This document shows, piece by piece, positions 50,126-58,942 of a stretch of 64,000 nucleotides of DNA (position 1 is the stretch's first letter; each line of letters opens with the position of its first letter). The position numbers were made by a program, and so were the translations under genes. This DNA comes from Ruminococcaceae bacterium UBA1425 (lineage in GTDB: Bacteria > Bacillota > Clostridia > Oscillospirales > Acutalibacteraceae), in the NCBI GenBank assembly GCA_002329365.1, contig DCUB01000018.1, positions 27,837 to 91,836 on the forward strand, in the 5' to 3' direction. Below the pieces are notes generated by a model that had not been told where the DNA came from, ran no database searches, and worked only from the letters and a program-made list of their open reading frames with translations.

Positions 50126-52050
50126 AGGCTTATCACCTCGCCTGTCAGCTTTGTGAACTTACCCGCAAAGCCGCCGCCCGTAAGCATAAGAATTTTTATC
50201 GCGTCGTCGCGCCGCGACGGGCCGGATATCCTCTTTACGTCCGGCCTTTTATCCTTGTCGTCAAAGAAAAGCTCAAGCTCATAGGAGCAGCCGCCGTCAA
50301 GGAAGTCGAGGCGTACCGTTATTTCTCTCGCCCCTTTGTCGCTGTTTTGCGCGGCGATATACCAGTTTTCTCCCTTTTTGCGGGCAAAAACCGCGACGTC
50401 GCCTATCCTGCTTTGCGGCAGCACCGTCGTTTTGTCCCATGTCGTCGGAAGCTGCCTTATGAAGTCCGCGAAAATCTGCTGGCTTACGACGTGCGGGTCT
50501 TCGCTTATTGTCATAAACGACGAGGTCATTATAACGGTGTTTGCGAGCATATGGGCTATTGTGGCAAAGCCTCGGTGTTCGGGCACCGTGAAGCAGAGCG
50601 GCGTATAGTCGGCGTCGCCCGCGACAAGGCGCGTGAACGGCAGAATAGCCGTGTCGTCGGGGTCGCACAGGCTCTGAACGCCCCTTATCGCCTCCATGCT
50701 CATGAGGTTCGGATATGTCCTTGAAAGCCCCGTGGGCTTTTGCGGATTGTGCAGCAGCACCATAAGCCGGTTTTCGGCTGCCTCCTCGAGGAACCTTCTG
50801 TAAACGTTTATCATAAACTGTGTTTCGGACTCGATATGGTCGAGCTTGACTCCGGCAACGCCTGCCTTAAGACACCTTTTGAAAAACAGCTTTCTGTAAA
50901 GGGAAAAATACGGGCCTTTCCTGACTGACTTCCAGACAAAAATGCCAACTCCCTTGACCGCCGCATCTCTTGCCGCCAGCGCAACCTTTTTGAACGCCTG
51001 CCCCTCTGTAATGCCCCACATTCGCCACCCGGCGTCAATGATGTTGTACTGATAGCCCATTTCGTGTGCGTAGCTGTTGTAAAGCATTGCCGTTTCAAGC
51101 CTTTGGCTTTTTTGCTCTTTTATCAGGAATGACCATGCGGACTTGCCGGGGATTATCCACGCGTCGTCGGCAAACATCCCGCGCTCCGGCTCGGCGGCAT
51201 TTTTAATTACCTTACAGTTAACAAGGTCGTTGAGGGACCGGCAGGCAATAATCAGCCTCCACGGAGAAACGCACCCCTCGACATAAAAGTCGCCCGAATC
51301 CCAGAAATCGATTTTCAGCTCTCCTCTGCCCTTTGAAAAAAGCGCCGCGCCCGGATAGTTTTTCAGGTCTGCCTCGGTTATCATTACATAGCCCTTGTCG
51401 TTTTTAAGCTCGAACAGCGCAAGGCATGCAAGGTCGACGTCCTCCGGGAGATAGCGCGTTTCCTGCTTCATCGTTTTGCCCTGCAGCTTTTCTACGTCCG
51501 TCTGATACCAGCAGACGGAATCCATGGGAAGCCGGAAGGTTGTCGTTTCGTCGTTTATCAGAAACCTCATGCCGGGGCGGAACACAAAGCGGAAGCCGAA
51601 GCCGTCGTTCCATATCCTTATCTCTATTATGTATTCAAGCCCCGTCGGCACATGACGGACGGGAACAAGGTATTGCCTGTGACGGTCAACGGCCGTTGTG
51701 TCGTTGCCCCTGTCGCGGTATTCCGTGACGGACGGGTCCTCCGAAGGCTCGCCCACAAGAACGTCTTTGCCGATATCGACGCCCTTTATTACAAGCCCCA
51801 TATAAGAGTCGGTTATAATCTGCTCGCCGTCCAGAAAAACGTTGTATAAAAGCTCGCCCCTTCTGTTTAAAAAAGCGCGGAGCTTTCCGTCGGGGCTTGA
51901 CATCTCGAACGGGAACAATACCTCGTCGTCACCGGGGAAGGATACGTCCGTAAGAGCGCCGAAGGACTTAGCGGCGTACTTTGCCGTTGCTCCGATTCCC
52001 TTAATTCTCGCGCTTAGCTGAAACAGACTTCTGACCGTCTTCCTGAACAT
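50122..52050 (-). CDS. GH97 family glycoside hydrolase
   Basis: A 642-residue GH97 protein. The N-terminal beta-sandwich has the family start S-S-P-D-G-K-L and D-S-Y-M-G-L; the TIM barrel has Y-Q-Y-N-I-I-D-A-G-W, F-V-W-K-S-V, G-V-A-G-V-K-L-D-H-I-E and P-T-G-L-S-R-T-Y-P-N-L-M-S-M-E-A-I-R-G-V-Q; a C-terminal beta domain follows. The known family holds inverting alpha-glucosidases and retaining alpha-galactosidases; specificity is not assigned here. No signal peptide, unlike most Bacteroides members. GAGAGGT precedes the ATG. It shares a four-base overlap with mscS and is transcribed divergently from degV. Confidence 0.87.
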   Translation of the reverse strand: MFRKTVRSLFQLSARIKGIGATAKYAAKSFGALTDVSFPGDDEVLFPFEMSSPDGKLRAFLNRRGELLYNVFLDGEQIITDSYMGLVIKGVDIGKDVLVGEPSEDPSVTEYRDRGNDTTAVDRHRQYLVPVRHVPTGLEYIIEIRIWNDGFGFRFVFRPGMRFLINDETTTFRLPMDSVCWYQTDVEKLQGKTMKQETRYLPEDVDLACLALFELKNDKGYVMITEADLKNYPGAALFSKGRGELKIDFWDSGDFYVEGCVSPWRLIIACRSLNDLVNCKVIKNAAEPERGMFADDAWIIPGKSAWSFLIKEQKSQRLETAMLYNSYAHEMGYQYNIIDAGWRMWGITEGQAFKKVALAARDAAVKGVGIFVWKSVRKGPYFSLYRKLFFKRCLKAGVAGVKLDHIESETQFMINVYRRFLEEAAENRLMVLLHNPQKPTGLSRTYPNLMSMEAIRGVQSLCDPDDTAILPFTRLVAGDADYTPLCFTVPEHRGFATIAHMLANTVIMTSSFMTISEDPHVVSQQIFADFIRQLPTTWDKTTVLPQSRIGDVAVFARKKGENWYIAAQNSDKGAREITVRLDFLDGGCSYELELFFDDKDKRPDVKRISGPSRRDDAIKILMLTGGGFAGKFTKLTGEVISL

Positions 52051-52074
52051 GGCTTTTACCTCTCAAAAATAATG

Positions 52075-52103
52075 TTGCATTATTACATTTCTCATGCTAT
52101 AAT
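52075..52103 (+). promoter_or_regulatory. Promoter of degV
   Basis: TTGCAT at 52075-52080, a 17-base spacer and TATAAT at 52098-52103, 29 bases before the ATG at 52133, which has GGAAAGGGG upstream. Confidence 0.8.
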
Positions 52104-52132
52104 CTGTACAAATTTTATGGAAAGGGGTCTTT

Positions 52133-53233
52133 ATGAACAATTCTGTTATAATAACCGCGGACAGCCCGGTGGATTTAAGCCATGAGGCATCGTCGCGGTA
52201 CGGTGTCAAAATAATGCCGCTGCATATAATCCTTGACGGCAAATCCTACCGTGACGGTGTTGACATAGTTTCGGAAAGGCTTTTTGAATATTACAGGGAG
52301 CACAGGGTGCTTCCCTCCACCGCCGCAGTTTCAGTCGCGGAATACTCCGATTTTTTCGACGGGCTGACAAGCGAGGGGGCGTCTGTCGTACACATGTCTT
52401 TAAGCTCTGAAATTTCGTCTACATACCAAAACGCCTTTCTTGCCGCAGAGGAAAAGGAGAACGTATATGTGCTTGACACAAGGAGCCTCAGCTCCGGCAT
52501 GGCTCTGCTTACGCTTTACGCCTGCGACCTGCGCGACAGAGGGCTTTCCGCAAATGAAATATACGAAAAGCTGAAAGAACAGGTTCCGAAGGTTCGCGTC
52601 AGCTTTGTTCTCGACACGCTCGACTACATGAGCCGCGGCGGGCGCTGCTCGGCGGTTACCGCCTTCGGCGCTAATATTCTCGGCATCAGGCCGTCTATTG
52701 AAATGAACGACGGCAGACTCGGCGTTTCAAAAAAATATCGCGGCAAATCATCAGATGTTATGCTGCGGTATGTGTCCGACAGGCTCGGAAACGGCGAGGA
52801 AATCGACACGACGCGCTGCTTTCTTGTACATACGGGGCTGTCGCGGGCGCAGCTCGACGAGCTGAAAAGCGCCATTCAAAGGCTCGTGCCGTTCGGGGAG
52901 ATTCATGAAGCCTTCGCAAGCTGCACCATCTCCACTCACTGCGGACCGGGCTGCATGGGCGTTATGTATATATGGTTAAATAATTTTTTCTATCGGCTCA
53001 GCCTGAGGGCGGCGAGCAGAAGCAGGTGCGCAGCGATAACGCGGCCTCGGCTGAGCTCACACAATGCCACGGTATCAAGCGATTTTGTCCTTAACGTTTC
53101 TACGTCAAAATATTTGAAGCAGTCTTTAAACATCTCCGAGCGCGAGATGCTTTTGAGCTGCTTCATTTTGTTTTTCGCGTTATTCCCATATATATTGCAT
53201 GTCAGGACGCACCAGAAAACCGTCGCCGTGTAG
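52133..53233 (+). CDS. DegV family fatty-acid-binding protein, with apparently frameshifted C-terminus
   Basis: Residues 1-280 form a normal DegV/FakB-type protein, which presents fatty acids to a kinase. It has the A-D-S-P-V-D-L start, T-S-x-S-Y-x-x-like L-P-S-T-A-A, S-S-E-I-S-S-T-Y-Q-N, R-G-G-R-C, and the end H-C-G-P-G-C-M-G-V-M-Y. After that the open frame runs on for some 85 residues that are exactly antisense to the convergent glycosyltransferase gene, and are not family-like. In the sequence TATATAT at 52967-52973, one TA fewer would give the ending M-Y-M-V-K and a TAA at 52981-52983, where a normal member should stop. So the extension is best read as a slippage product or a sequencing error. 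Confidence 0.88.
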   Translation: MNNSVIITADSPVDLSHEASSRYGVKIMPLHIILDGKSYRDGVDIVSERLFEYYREHRVLPSTAAVSVAEYSDFFDGLTSEGASVVHMSLSSEISSTYQNAFLAAEEKENVYVLDTRSLSSGMALLTLYACDLRDRGLSANEIYEKLKEQVPKVRVSFVLDTLDYMSRGGRCSAVTAFGANILGIRPSIEMNDGRLGVSKKYRGKSSDVMLRYVSDRLGNGEEIDTTRCFLVHTGLSRAQLDELKSAIQRLVPFGEIHEAFASCTISTHCGPGCMGVMYIWLNNFFYRLSLRAASRSRCAAITRPRLSSHNATVSSDFVLNVSTSKYLKQSLNISEREMLLSCFILFFALFPYILHVRTHQKTVAV

Positions 53234-54012
53234 CGCGCCGCATCACTGAAATAATCGTCGGCAAGCTCCGGGAAAAACTTCAGGCAAAGCTTTGCTTTTT
53301 TTTCGTACTGGGCCGTAAGCGAGGAGGCTAAAAGCGGCTTGTATTTTTTTCTCATGGCGCTTTCGGGGTGATACCTGTAACGGTATAAGGCTTCGCCGAC
53401 AGCCACCGCCTTTTGCGCGTTCAGATAGCATTCCATGCAGAAAAGCGTGTCCTCGCCGATAGCGATATCCGTATCGAAGGATATGCCGTTTTCTTCAATC
53501 AGCCTGCGCGAGAAGATGCTGCGCCAGATAAACAGAAAGCTACCGCGCTTATGCATTTCGGCTGCAAGACTTTTTATTTCTTCTTTGCCGATAGGCTTTC
53601 CGGGAGTGAACGGAGGCATAACAGCCGTGTTTTCGCCGGCTTCGTCAAAGGAGCGGTAGCCGGAGGTTACAATATCGGCTCCGTATTTTTCGGCAGCTTC
53701 GTAAAGCCTTTTGAACATTTCGGGCGAAGCTTTGTCGTCGCTGTCGACAAAGCCGATATACTCTCCCGAAGCGATTTTTAAAGCGGCGTTCCTCGCCGAG
53801 CTTACTCCGCCGTTTTTCTTATGTATAACGGTTACCCGCTGGTCGGAAGCAGCATACCTGTCGGCGGCGTCGCCGCTGCCGTCGGTCGAGCCGTCGTCCA
53901 CAATTATTATTTCGATTTCGCGCAGCACCTGGCTTGTTACCGAGGAAACGCATTCGTCCAGGTACTTTATTCCGTTAAAAACGGGAATTATCACGCTGAC
54001 CTTAACGTCCAT
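52990..54012 (-). CDS. Glycosyltransferase family 2 protein
   Basis: A 340-residue GT2 protein: V-S-V-I-I-P-V-F-N-G at the start, the nucleotide-sugar motif D-D-G-S-T-D, the D-S-D-D metal motif and a helical C-terminal third. It probably adds a sugar to a surface polymer or lipid carrier; substrate unknown. The start is uncertain: the ATG at 54012 fits the family; a GTG 18 bases earlier is possible. Neither has a strong ribosome site. It lies 70 bases after the GT-D gene. Confidence 0.87.
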   Translation of the reverse strand: MDVKVSVIIPVFNGIKYLDECVSSVTSQVLREIEIIIVDDGSTDGSGDAADRYAASDQRVTVIHKKNGGVSSARNAALKIASGEYIGFVDSDDKASPEMFKRLYEAAEKYGADIVTSGYRSFDEAGENTAVMPPFTPGKPIGKEEIKSLAAEMHKRGSFLFIWRSIFSRRLIEENGISFDTDIAIGEDTLFCMECYLNAQKAVAVGEALYRYRYHPESAMRKKYKPLLASSLTAQYEKKAKLCLKFFPELADDYFSDAARYTATVFWCVLTCNIYGNNAKNKMKQLKSISRSEMFKDCFKYFDVETLRTKSLDTVALCELSRGRVIAAHLLLLAALRLSR

Positions 54013-54082
54013 CAGACGAACCGCGTTCACACAAAACGTTTTCGTTTCGCGCTTTGTGCCTGTAACGCACCCTTTCTGTTTA

Positions 54083-54997
54083 TTAGTCCGTTATCCTTAA
54101 AATAATTTCGCTTAGGTACTTTTCGTCATCGCAGCCACCTACGCCTTTTCCTGCTCCCGCCTCGTTGACGTACTTGTTTTTAACAGGCGTCTTGTACTTT
54201 ACGCCGCTGAGAAACCACTCGTATTCAATGTCTACATGACCGATATCAATAGCCTGAAAGCCGTCGCGGTAAAGGTCAAACGCCAGCCCGGTGGCGGCGG
54301 GCCCCAAAGCTAAAAGTATCAGCCGTCCTTCGGCGTGAGCTACGGTTTCGCGCAGCAGCTCGCCGTATTTTGAAAACGCGTCGCTGACGGGACCTAAAAT
54401 CCTTTTGACGGAGGCGGCGTTGTCAAACAGGTCGTTGCCGACGCCTAACCGGCTTTTTTCGCCCTCGACTATAAGTATGTCACGCCCGTCCCAAATCTTG
54501 CGGAGAAGGTCAAACCTGCCGCGGCTTTTGCTCTTGTCGTTGAACAGCATATAGCAGCGCGACATAAAGGCGTTGCCGTATTGCTTTTCGGTTTTTATAT
54601 ATGAATACCATATGCGCCTGTATTTTGCCAAATGCTTTTTCCAGTGCGCCGCGCTGTCGTTGTCCATATACGAAAGGCTCTCAAAAACATCGGGCAGACA
54701 GACAAGGTGGAACGGCTCGTCGCTTGAAAGCACCTCGCGCAGCTTGTTTACTGCGAACGGGTCGGCTCGCTGAAACGAAATATCGGTTCCCGCGGCAAGC
54801 TTTGCCTCGCCGTCGCCGAACCTGCTGACGGAGCAGCCGTTTTTTATTATTGTTTCAACTGTATCCTCAATTGTCATCACACAGGGCGCGGGCTTTGACC
54901 TGCTGTAAAAGTAATCGTACGCGCTTCTTAATTTTTCTTCCGCTTTTCGCTTTACGTCAAAAAGCCTGTTCCACAAATCTACAAGCAGCTTTTTCAT
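54083..54997 (-). CDS. GT-D fold (DUF1792-type) glycosyltransferase
   Basis: A 304-residue protein. After a short helical N-terminus comes the GT-D region with S-V-S-R-F-G-D-G-E, the defining motif of the DUF1792 fold first seen in streptococcal serine-rich-repeat glycosylation, then I-S-F-Q-R, D-x-L-I-V-E-G-E-K-S-R-L-G-V-G-N-D-L-F, A-L-G-P-A-A-T-G-L-A and D-I-G-H-V-D-I-E-Y-E-W. The start at 54997 has GAGGTG upstream and overlaps the previous gene by four bases. The target protein or polymer is not evident. Confidence 0.83.
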   Translation of the reverse strand: MKKLLVDLWNRLFDVKRKAEEKLRSAYDYFYSRSKPAPCVMTIEDTVETIIKNGCSVSRFGDGEAKLAAGTDISFQRADPFAVNKLREVLSSDEPFHLVCLPDVFESLSYMDNDSAAHWKKHLAKYRRIWYSYIKTEKQYGNAFMSRCYMLFNDKSKSRGRFDLLRKIWDGRDILIVEGEKSRLGVGNDLFDNAASVKRILGPVSDAFSKYGELLRETVAHAEGRLILLALGPAATGLAFDLYRDGFQAIDIGHVDIEYEWFLSGVKYKTPVKNKYVNEAGAGKGVGGCDDEKYLSEIILRITD

Positions 54998-55878
54998 TGC
55001 GGCGGCACCTCGGGAAGCGCATATCGGCGCAAAAACGCGTTGATGAAAAGCGGGCCTAAATCGATGGCGCACAGCAGCGGACTGCCGCCGTTGTCGATAA
55101 CCGTTAACCCCTCGCCCTCGCTGCCCTTTGCAAGGTTTCTGTCGAACAGCTTTACGGTATCGCCCGAAACGGGGTCTATCCTGTAAACAGACTGTGTCGC
55201 GTCATTTGTCGCAACGTAAAGGTATCCGCCGAAAACCTCGCCGCCCTGAATCTTGTGTACCGGCTCGGAAAGCTCCACGGTTTTTACAAGCTCTCCCGTA
55301 TTCATATCATAGCATATAAGAACGGGCGAATTGTCGCGCTGCGCCGAATAGAAAAGCCCTCTTTCACCGTCGGCGGCAATCCATGGGCAGCCTTTTAGCT
55401 GATGCTCGGGCGAGAGCATGAAATATGTGCCCGTAAACTGAAGAGTGTCGGCGTCGAAAAGCGCGCATAAGGGATATTTCCACTGCTTGCTGTCCTCAAG
55501 AGCGGCGTAAATGATTCCGTCATAGCAGCTTATGCCGCCGATGTGCGCGGAATTATAGTTTTCCTTTAACTCCTTTGGGATTGCGTCCATGTTGAAGTTA
55601 AGCCATGTTTCACCGTCAAGCTCGGTCTTGAGGAATCCGAACCTTGAGCTGTAAATAAAGGAGTCGCCGTCTGTCGTTATCCCCTGAGAGCAGGCTAACG
55701 CGCCGAGCAGCATAATATTGTCCTTATCCGCCTGTTCGGGACCCCCGTAGCCAAAGCCGTCGATTATCATTGTAAGGCACCAAAACGGCGCGGCAACGGC
55801 GGAAAGCACCAGCGACAGCGCGAGCGAAAGAACGCCGAACCTTTTTAACAAACCGAAAAACCAACTCATGTTACCCAT
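54994..55878 (-). CDS. Membrane-anchored or secreted beta-propeller-like protein
   Basis: A 294-residue protein with an N-terminal hydrophobic helix (about 15-38) and then repeated beta-strand units with Q-G-I-T-T-D-G-D, I-S-C-Y-D-G-I-I-Y-A-A-L, A-D-G-E-R-G-L-F-Y-S-A, Y-D-M-N-T-G-E-L and E-V-F-G-G-Y-L-Y-V-A-T-N spaced roughly 40-50 residues, as in YVTN/WD-like propellers. It carries no catalytic motif that I recognise. AAGGAG lies eight bases before the ATG. It comes just before the GT-D gene, with a four-base overlap, and 15 bases after the frameshifted phosphodiesterase. Confidence 0.65.
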   Translation of the reverse strand: MGNMSWFFGLLKRFGVLSLALSLVLSAVAAPFWCLTMIIDGFGYGGPEQADKDNIMLLGALACSQGITTDGDSFIYSSRFGFLKTELDGETWLNFNMDAIPKELKENYNSAHIGGISCYDGIIYAALEDSKQWKYPLCALFDADTLQFTGTYFMLSPEHQLKGCPWIAADGERGLFYSAQRDNSPVLICYDMNTGELVKTVELSEPVHKIQGGEVFGGYLYVATNDATQSVYRIDPVSGDTVKLFDRNLAKGSEGEGLTVIDNGGSPLLCAIDLGPLFINAFLRRYALPEVPPQ

Positions 55879-55893
55879 GTTTTATACTCCTTA

Positions 55894-56789
55894 TCAGTCA
55901 AACATTACATCTGAATACAGTGCGAAATGATCGGACGGAAGCCTGCCGTCGTACTGTTTTGTTACAATTTTATATGTGAGGGGCGAAACGTCGCCGGAGC
56001 AAAGCACATAGTCTATGGTCTTGCTGTCGTTAACGGGATCGTCCGTATAGCCGTGGAACGTGTTTCCGCTCATAGTGTAGGAGGCTTTATACTTCGTGTC
56101 GTACAACACTCCTGATATCAACTTAGTATAAAGACTTCCTTCCTCTTTGAAGTTAAAGTCGCCCGTGCATACAACAGGCGTTCCCGCGTCGGTAAATTCC
56201 TTTGCCTTTTCTAAAACCATTTCAACGCCCTTTTCGCGCGCTATGCTTCCTTTATGGTCAAGATGTGTGTTGATGTGCGCGTATTCGAAGCCTGTTTCCT
56301 TGCTCCTTAAAACAGCCCATGTGCATATACGGTATGTTGAGGAATCCCAGCTGTACGACGGCTTGTCGGGCGTTTCGGATATCCAGAAATCGCCGTTGTC
56401 CGTGACCTCGTATTTGTCGCGCAGGTAGTATATGGCGGAGGATTCGCCCGTTATTGTTTTGTCCTCCCTGTAAAGCCCCACTCCGTCGTACTCCGGCAGC
56501 AGGAGGTCAAGCGCCAGACGCCAGCCGACATGCGCCTCCTGCACTCCCAGTGAGTCGGGACAAGCCTCCGCTATCGTCTGCGCGGCCGCGCCGTATCTTT
56601 TTTCCATCTCTTGACCGTTACATTTAAGGTTAAAGGCATAACCCTGACGTAGCCCTCCGGCTTGTCTGCGCCTCCCATTTCGGGCCTTTCCGTAAAAAGG
56701 CACGCGGCGGCGGACGAAACGGCAAAATATAAAGAAAGCATCAACATGAAAAACTTTGAGTTTCTGAAAAAATCATACACAGCGTCCAT
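55894..56789 (-). pseudogene. Endonuclease/exonuclease/phosphatase family gene with a frameshift
   Basis: The gene starts at the ATG at 56789, with GGAGGG upstream and a promoter at 56821-56849, and gives a signal peptide-like N-terminus through Y-V-R-V-M. The rest of the protein is in another frame, from F-N-L-K-C-N-G-Q onward, and carries the EEP residues V-Q-E, N-T-H-L-D-H, G-D-F-N-F, I-D-Y-V and S-D-H-F. The switch falls at 56634-56637, where ATGCCTTTAAC is one base short of the expected V-M-x-F-N-L. So one base was lost, in life or in assembly. The downstream frame alone (to 56703) would lack the signal peptide. If intact, it would be a secreted phosphodiesterase or nuclease. Confidence 0.85.
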
Positions 56790-56820
56790 ATTTAACCCTC
56801 CAGCTCAATTAATTTTGTTA

Positions 56821-56849
56821 ATTATATCACAGCATATGATTGAATACAA
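56821..56849 (-). promoter_or_regulatory. Promoter of the phosphodiesterase-propeller-glycosyltransferase run
   Basis: Minus strand TTGTAT at 56844-56849, a 17-base spacer and TATAAT at 56821-56826, followed by GGAGGG and the ATG at 56789. Confidence 0.8.
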
Positions 56850-56934
56850 GATAAAACGCAGAACATTCGGGGCGACGTGAGTTATTGCTTAAAGGCGGAC
56901 AGAAAACCTTTCGTGTCCGGCAGTTCCGTTACAC

Positions 56935-56963
56935 TGGACAACGTCCGCGCGGTGTGGTAAAAT
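56935..56963 (+). promoter_or_regulatory. Promoter of uvrC
   Basis: TGGACA at 56935-56940, a 17-base spacer and TAAAAT at 56958-56963; the spacer is GC-rich. The uvrC start follows 40 bases later. Confidence 0.7.
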
Positions 56964-57002
56964 TACAGCGTCCCTATTTTTTTGAAAGCGAGGTGGTTTT
57001 CA

Positions 57003-58853
57003 GTGCCGTCCGTAACACCCTTGTCAAGAGCGCAGCTTCGGCGGCGGGCAATGCGGCTTCCCGTTTCGCCCGGCGTATATCTGATGAAGAACAGCAAGGG
57101 CGAGATAATTTATGTCGGCAAGGCAAAGGCGCTTAAAAACCGCGTTTCGCAGTATTTCGGCTCCCAGAAAAACCTCGGCGCGAAGGTAATAAAGATGGTC
57201 GAAAACGTCGCCGATTTTGAATATATCCTTACCGACAGCGAGTTTGAGGCACTTGTGCTTGAATGCAGCCTCATTAAGCAATACATGCCCAAATACAACA
57301 TCCTGTTAAAGGACGACAAGGGCTACAGCTATATAAAGGTTACGCGCGGCGACTGGCCGCGGATAAGCGCCGTTCTTCAGCGGCTCGACGACGACGCCGA
57401 ATATATAGGACCTTTTACAAGCGTATTTGCCGTGTCGAATTCCGTCGACGAGGCGGTAAAGGTATTCCGTCTGCCTACCTGCTTAAAGGAGTTCCCGCGG
57501 GACGTCGGAAAAAGCCGTCCGTGCCTCAACTATTTTATCTCCCAATGCTCCGCTCCCTGCGCCGGAAAAATTTCGGGCGACGATTACCGCGAGTCCGTCC
57601 GCGAAGCCGTCGCGTTCCTGCGCGGCGGCAGCGCCGCTACGGTCACGGAGCTTCGCCGCAGAATGGAGGAGGCTTCCGACAACCTTGAATTCGAAAAGGC
57701 GGCAAAGCTGCGCGACAGGCTCGCCGCCATTAAAAGGATAAACGAAAAGCAGAAGGTCTTTTCGGCGTCGGTGCCGGAGCAGGATGTTTTCGCCGTCGTA
57801 TCCGACGGAAAAAAGTCATGTCTTAACGTTTTGCGTTTTCAGGACGGCAGGCTTATAGAAAGCGAATATTTCATCATAGACGCGCCGGACTCTCCGGGCG
57901 AGGCACGGCGCGAGCTTATCAGAAGCTACTATGCAATGAGCCGGAGGATACCTCCGCGCGTATCCTTGGACGCCGAGCCGGAGGACAGGGAGCTGCTTGA
58001 AGCATGGCTGTCCGAAACGGCGAAGCGCAGGGTTTCGATAGCCGTTCCTCAAAGGGGAGAGCAGGCGCAGCTTGTGGAAATGTGCCGGAAAAACGCGGCC
58101 GAAAAGCTTTTAAGCTCATCGGGCAGAACGGGCAGGGAAGCCGCGGCCCTCGCCGAGCTTGCCGAGCTTCTGGGGCTTGCCGGAATGCCCGACTACATCG
58201 AGGCGTACGACGTATCCCACACCGCCGGAAGCGACAACGTCGGGGGAATGGTGGTGTTCAAAGAAGGTGTGCCTTTCCGCCGCGCCTACAAGCTTTTTTC
58301 AATAAAGGGCTTTGAGGGGCAGGACGATTACGCGTCGATGGCTGAGATGCTCGAACGCCGGTTTATAAGATATACGGAAGAAAAGGGCAGCGGCGAAGGC
58401 TTCGGCAGGCTTCCCGACCTCATTCTGCTCGACGGCGGACACGGCCAGGTAAACGCCGTGCTGCCCGTATTGAATAAGCTCGGCATTGACGTGCCCGTGT
58501 TCGGAATGGTAAAGGACAGCCGCCACAGGACACGCGCCGTAGCGGCGGGCGGCGGCGAAATCGCGCTAAGCTCAAAGAGGCAGGCGTTTACGCTTGTTTC
58601 GTCAATTCAGGAGGAGGTACACCGTTTTGCCGTCGGATACCACAGAAAAAAGCATAAAAAAAGCAGCCTCGGCACATCTCTTACGTCTATTGAAGGCGTA
58701 GGCGAGAAGCGCGCAAGGGCGCTGATGAAGCATTTTAAAACCGTGGCGGCAATAAAAGAGGCGTCGGTCGACGAGCTTTGCGCCGCCGCGGGAATGACGC
58801 GTCCCGCGGCAAAGGCGGTTTACAATCATTTTCATGAAAAAGCCGACGAATAA
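57003..58853 (+). CDS. uvrC: UvrABC system protein C
   Basis: A 616-residue excinuclease subunit that makes both incisions in nucleotide excision repair. The GIY-YIG domain has G-V-Y-L-M-K and I-I-Y-V-G-K-A-K; a UVR motif follows (A-S-D-N-L-E-F-E-K-A-A-K-L-R-D), then the RNase H-like endonuclease domain with A-Y-D-V-S-H and L-L-D-G-G, and a C-terminal helix-hairpin-helix (I-E-G-V-G-E-K-R-A). GTG at 57003 is the start because AGGTGG lies six bases before it; a TTG 21 bases earlier would read through that ribosome site. Confidence 0.96.
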   Translation: MPSVTPLSRAQLRRRAMRLPVSPGVYLMKNSKGEIIYVGKAKALKNRVSQYFGSQKNLGAKVIKMVENVADFEYILTDSEFEALVLECSLIKQYMPKYNILLKDDKGYSYIKVTRGDWPRISAVLQRLDDDAEYIGPFTSVFAVSNSVDEAVKVFRLPTCLKEFPRDVGKSRPCLNYFISQCSAPCAGKISGDDYRESVREAVAFLRGGSAATVTELRRRMEEASDNLEFEKAAKLRDRLAAIKRINEKQKVFSASVPEQDVFAVVSDGKKSCLNVLRFQDGRLIESEYFIIDAPDSPGEARRELIRSYYAMSRRIPPRVSLDAEPEDRELLEAWLSETAKRRVSIAVPQRGEQAQLVEMCRKNAAEKLLSSSGRTGREAAALAELAELLGLAGMPDYIEAYDVSHTAGSDNVGGMVVFKEGVPFRRAYKLFSIKGFEGQDDYASMAEMLERRFIRYTEEKGSGEGFGRLPDLILLDGGHGQVNAVLPVLNKLGIDVPVFGMVKDSRHRTRAVAAGGGEIALSSKRQAFTLVSSIQEEVHRFAVGYHRKKHKKSSLGTSLTSIEGVGEKRARALMKHFKTVAAIKEASVDELCAAAGMTRPAAKAVYNHFHEKADE

Positions 58854-58942
58854 CAGAACCGCTGTATTTATAGTCAATATCGCAAGGGTCGCCCCTACGA
58901 TAATGTAAAATTAAACGGTTATTTGATTTTCGCGGAATCGGT

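Noticed and set aside
52984..53233. Extra C-terminal domain in DegV
   Set aside because: The stretch is exactly antisense to the GT2 gene and has no domain features.
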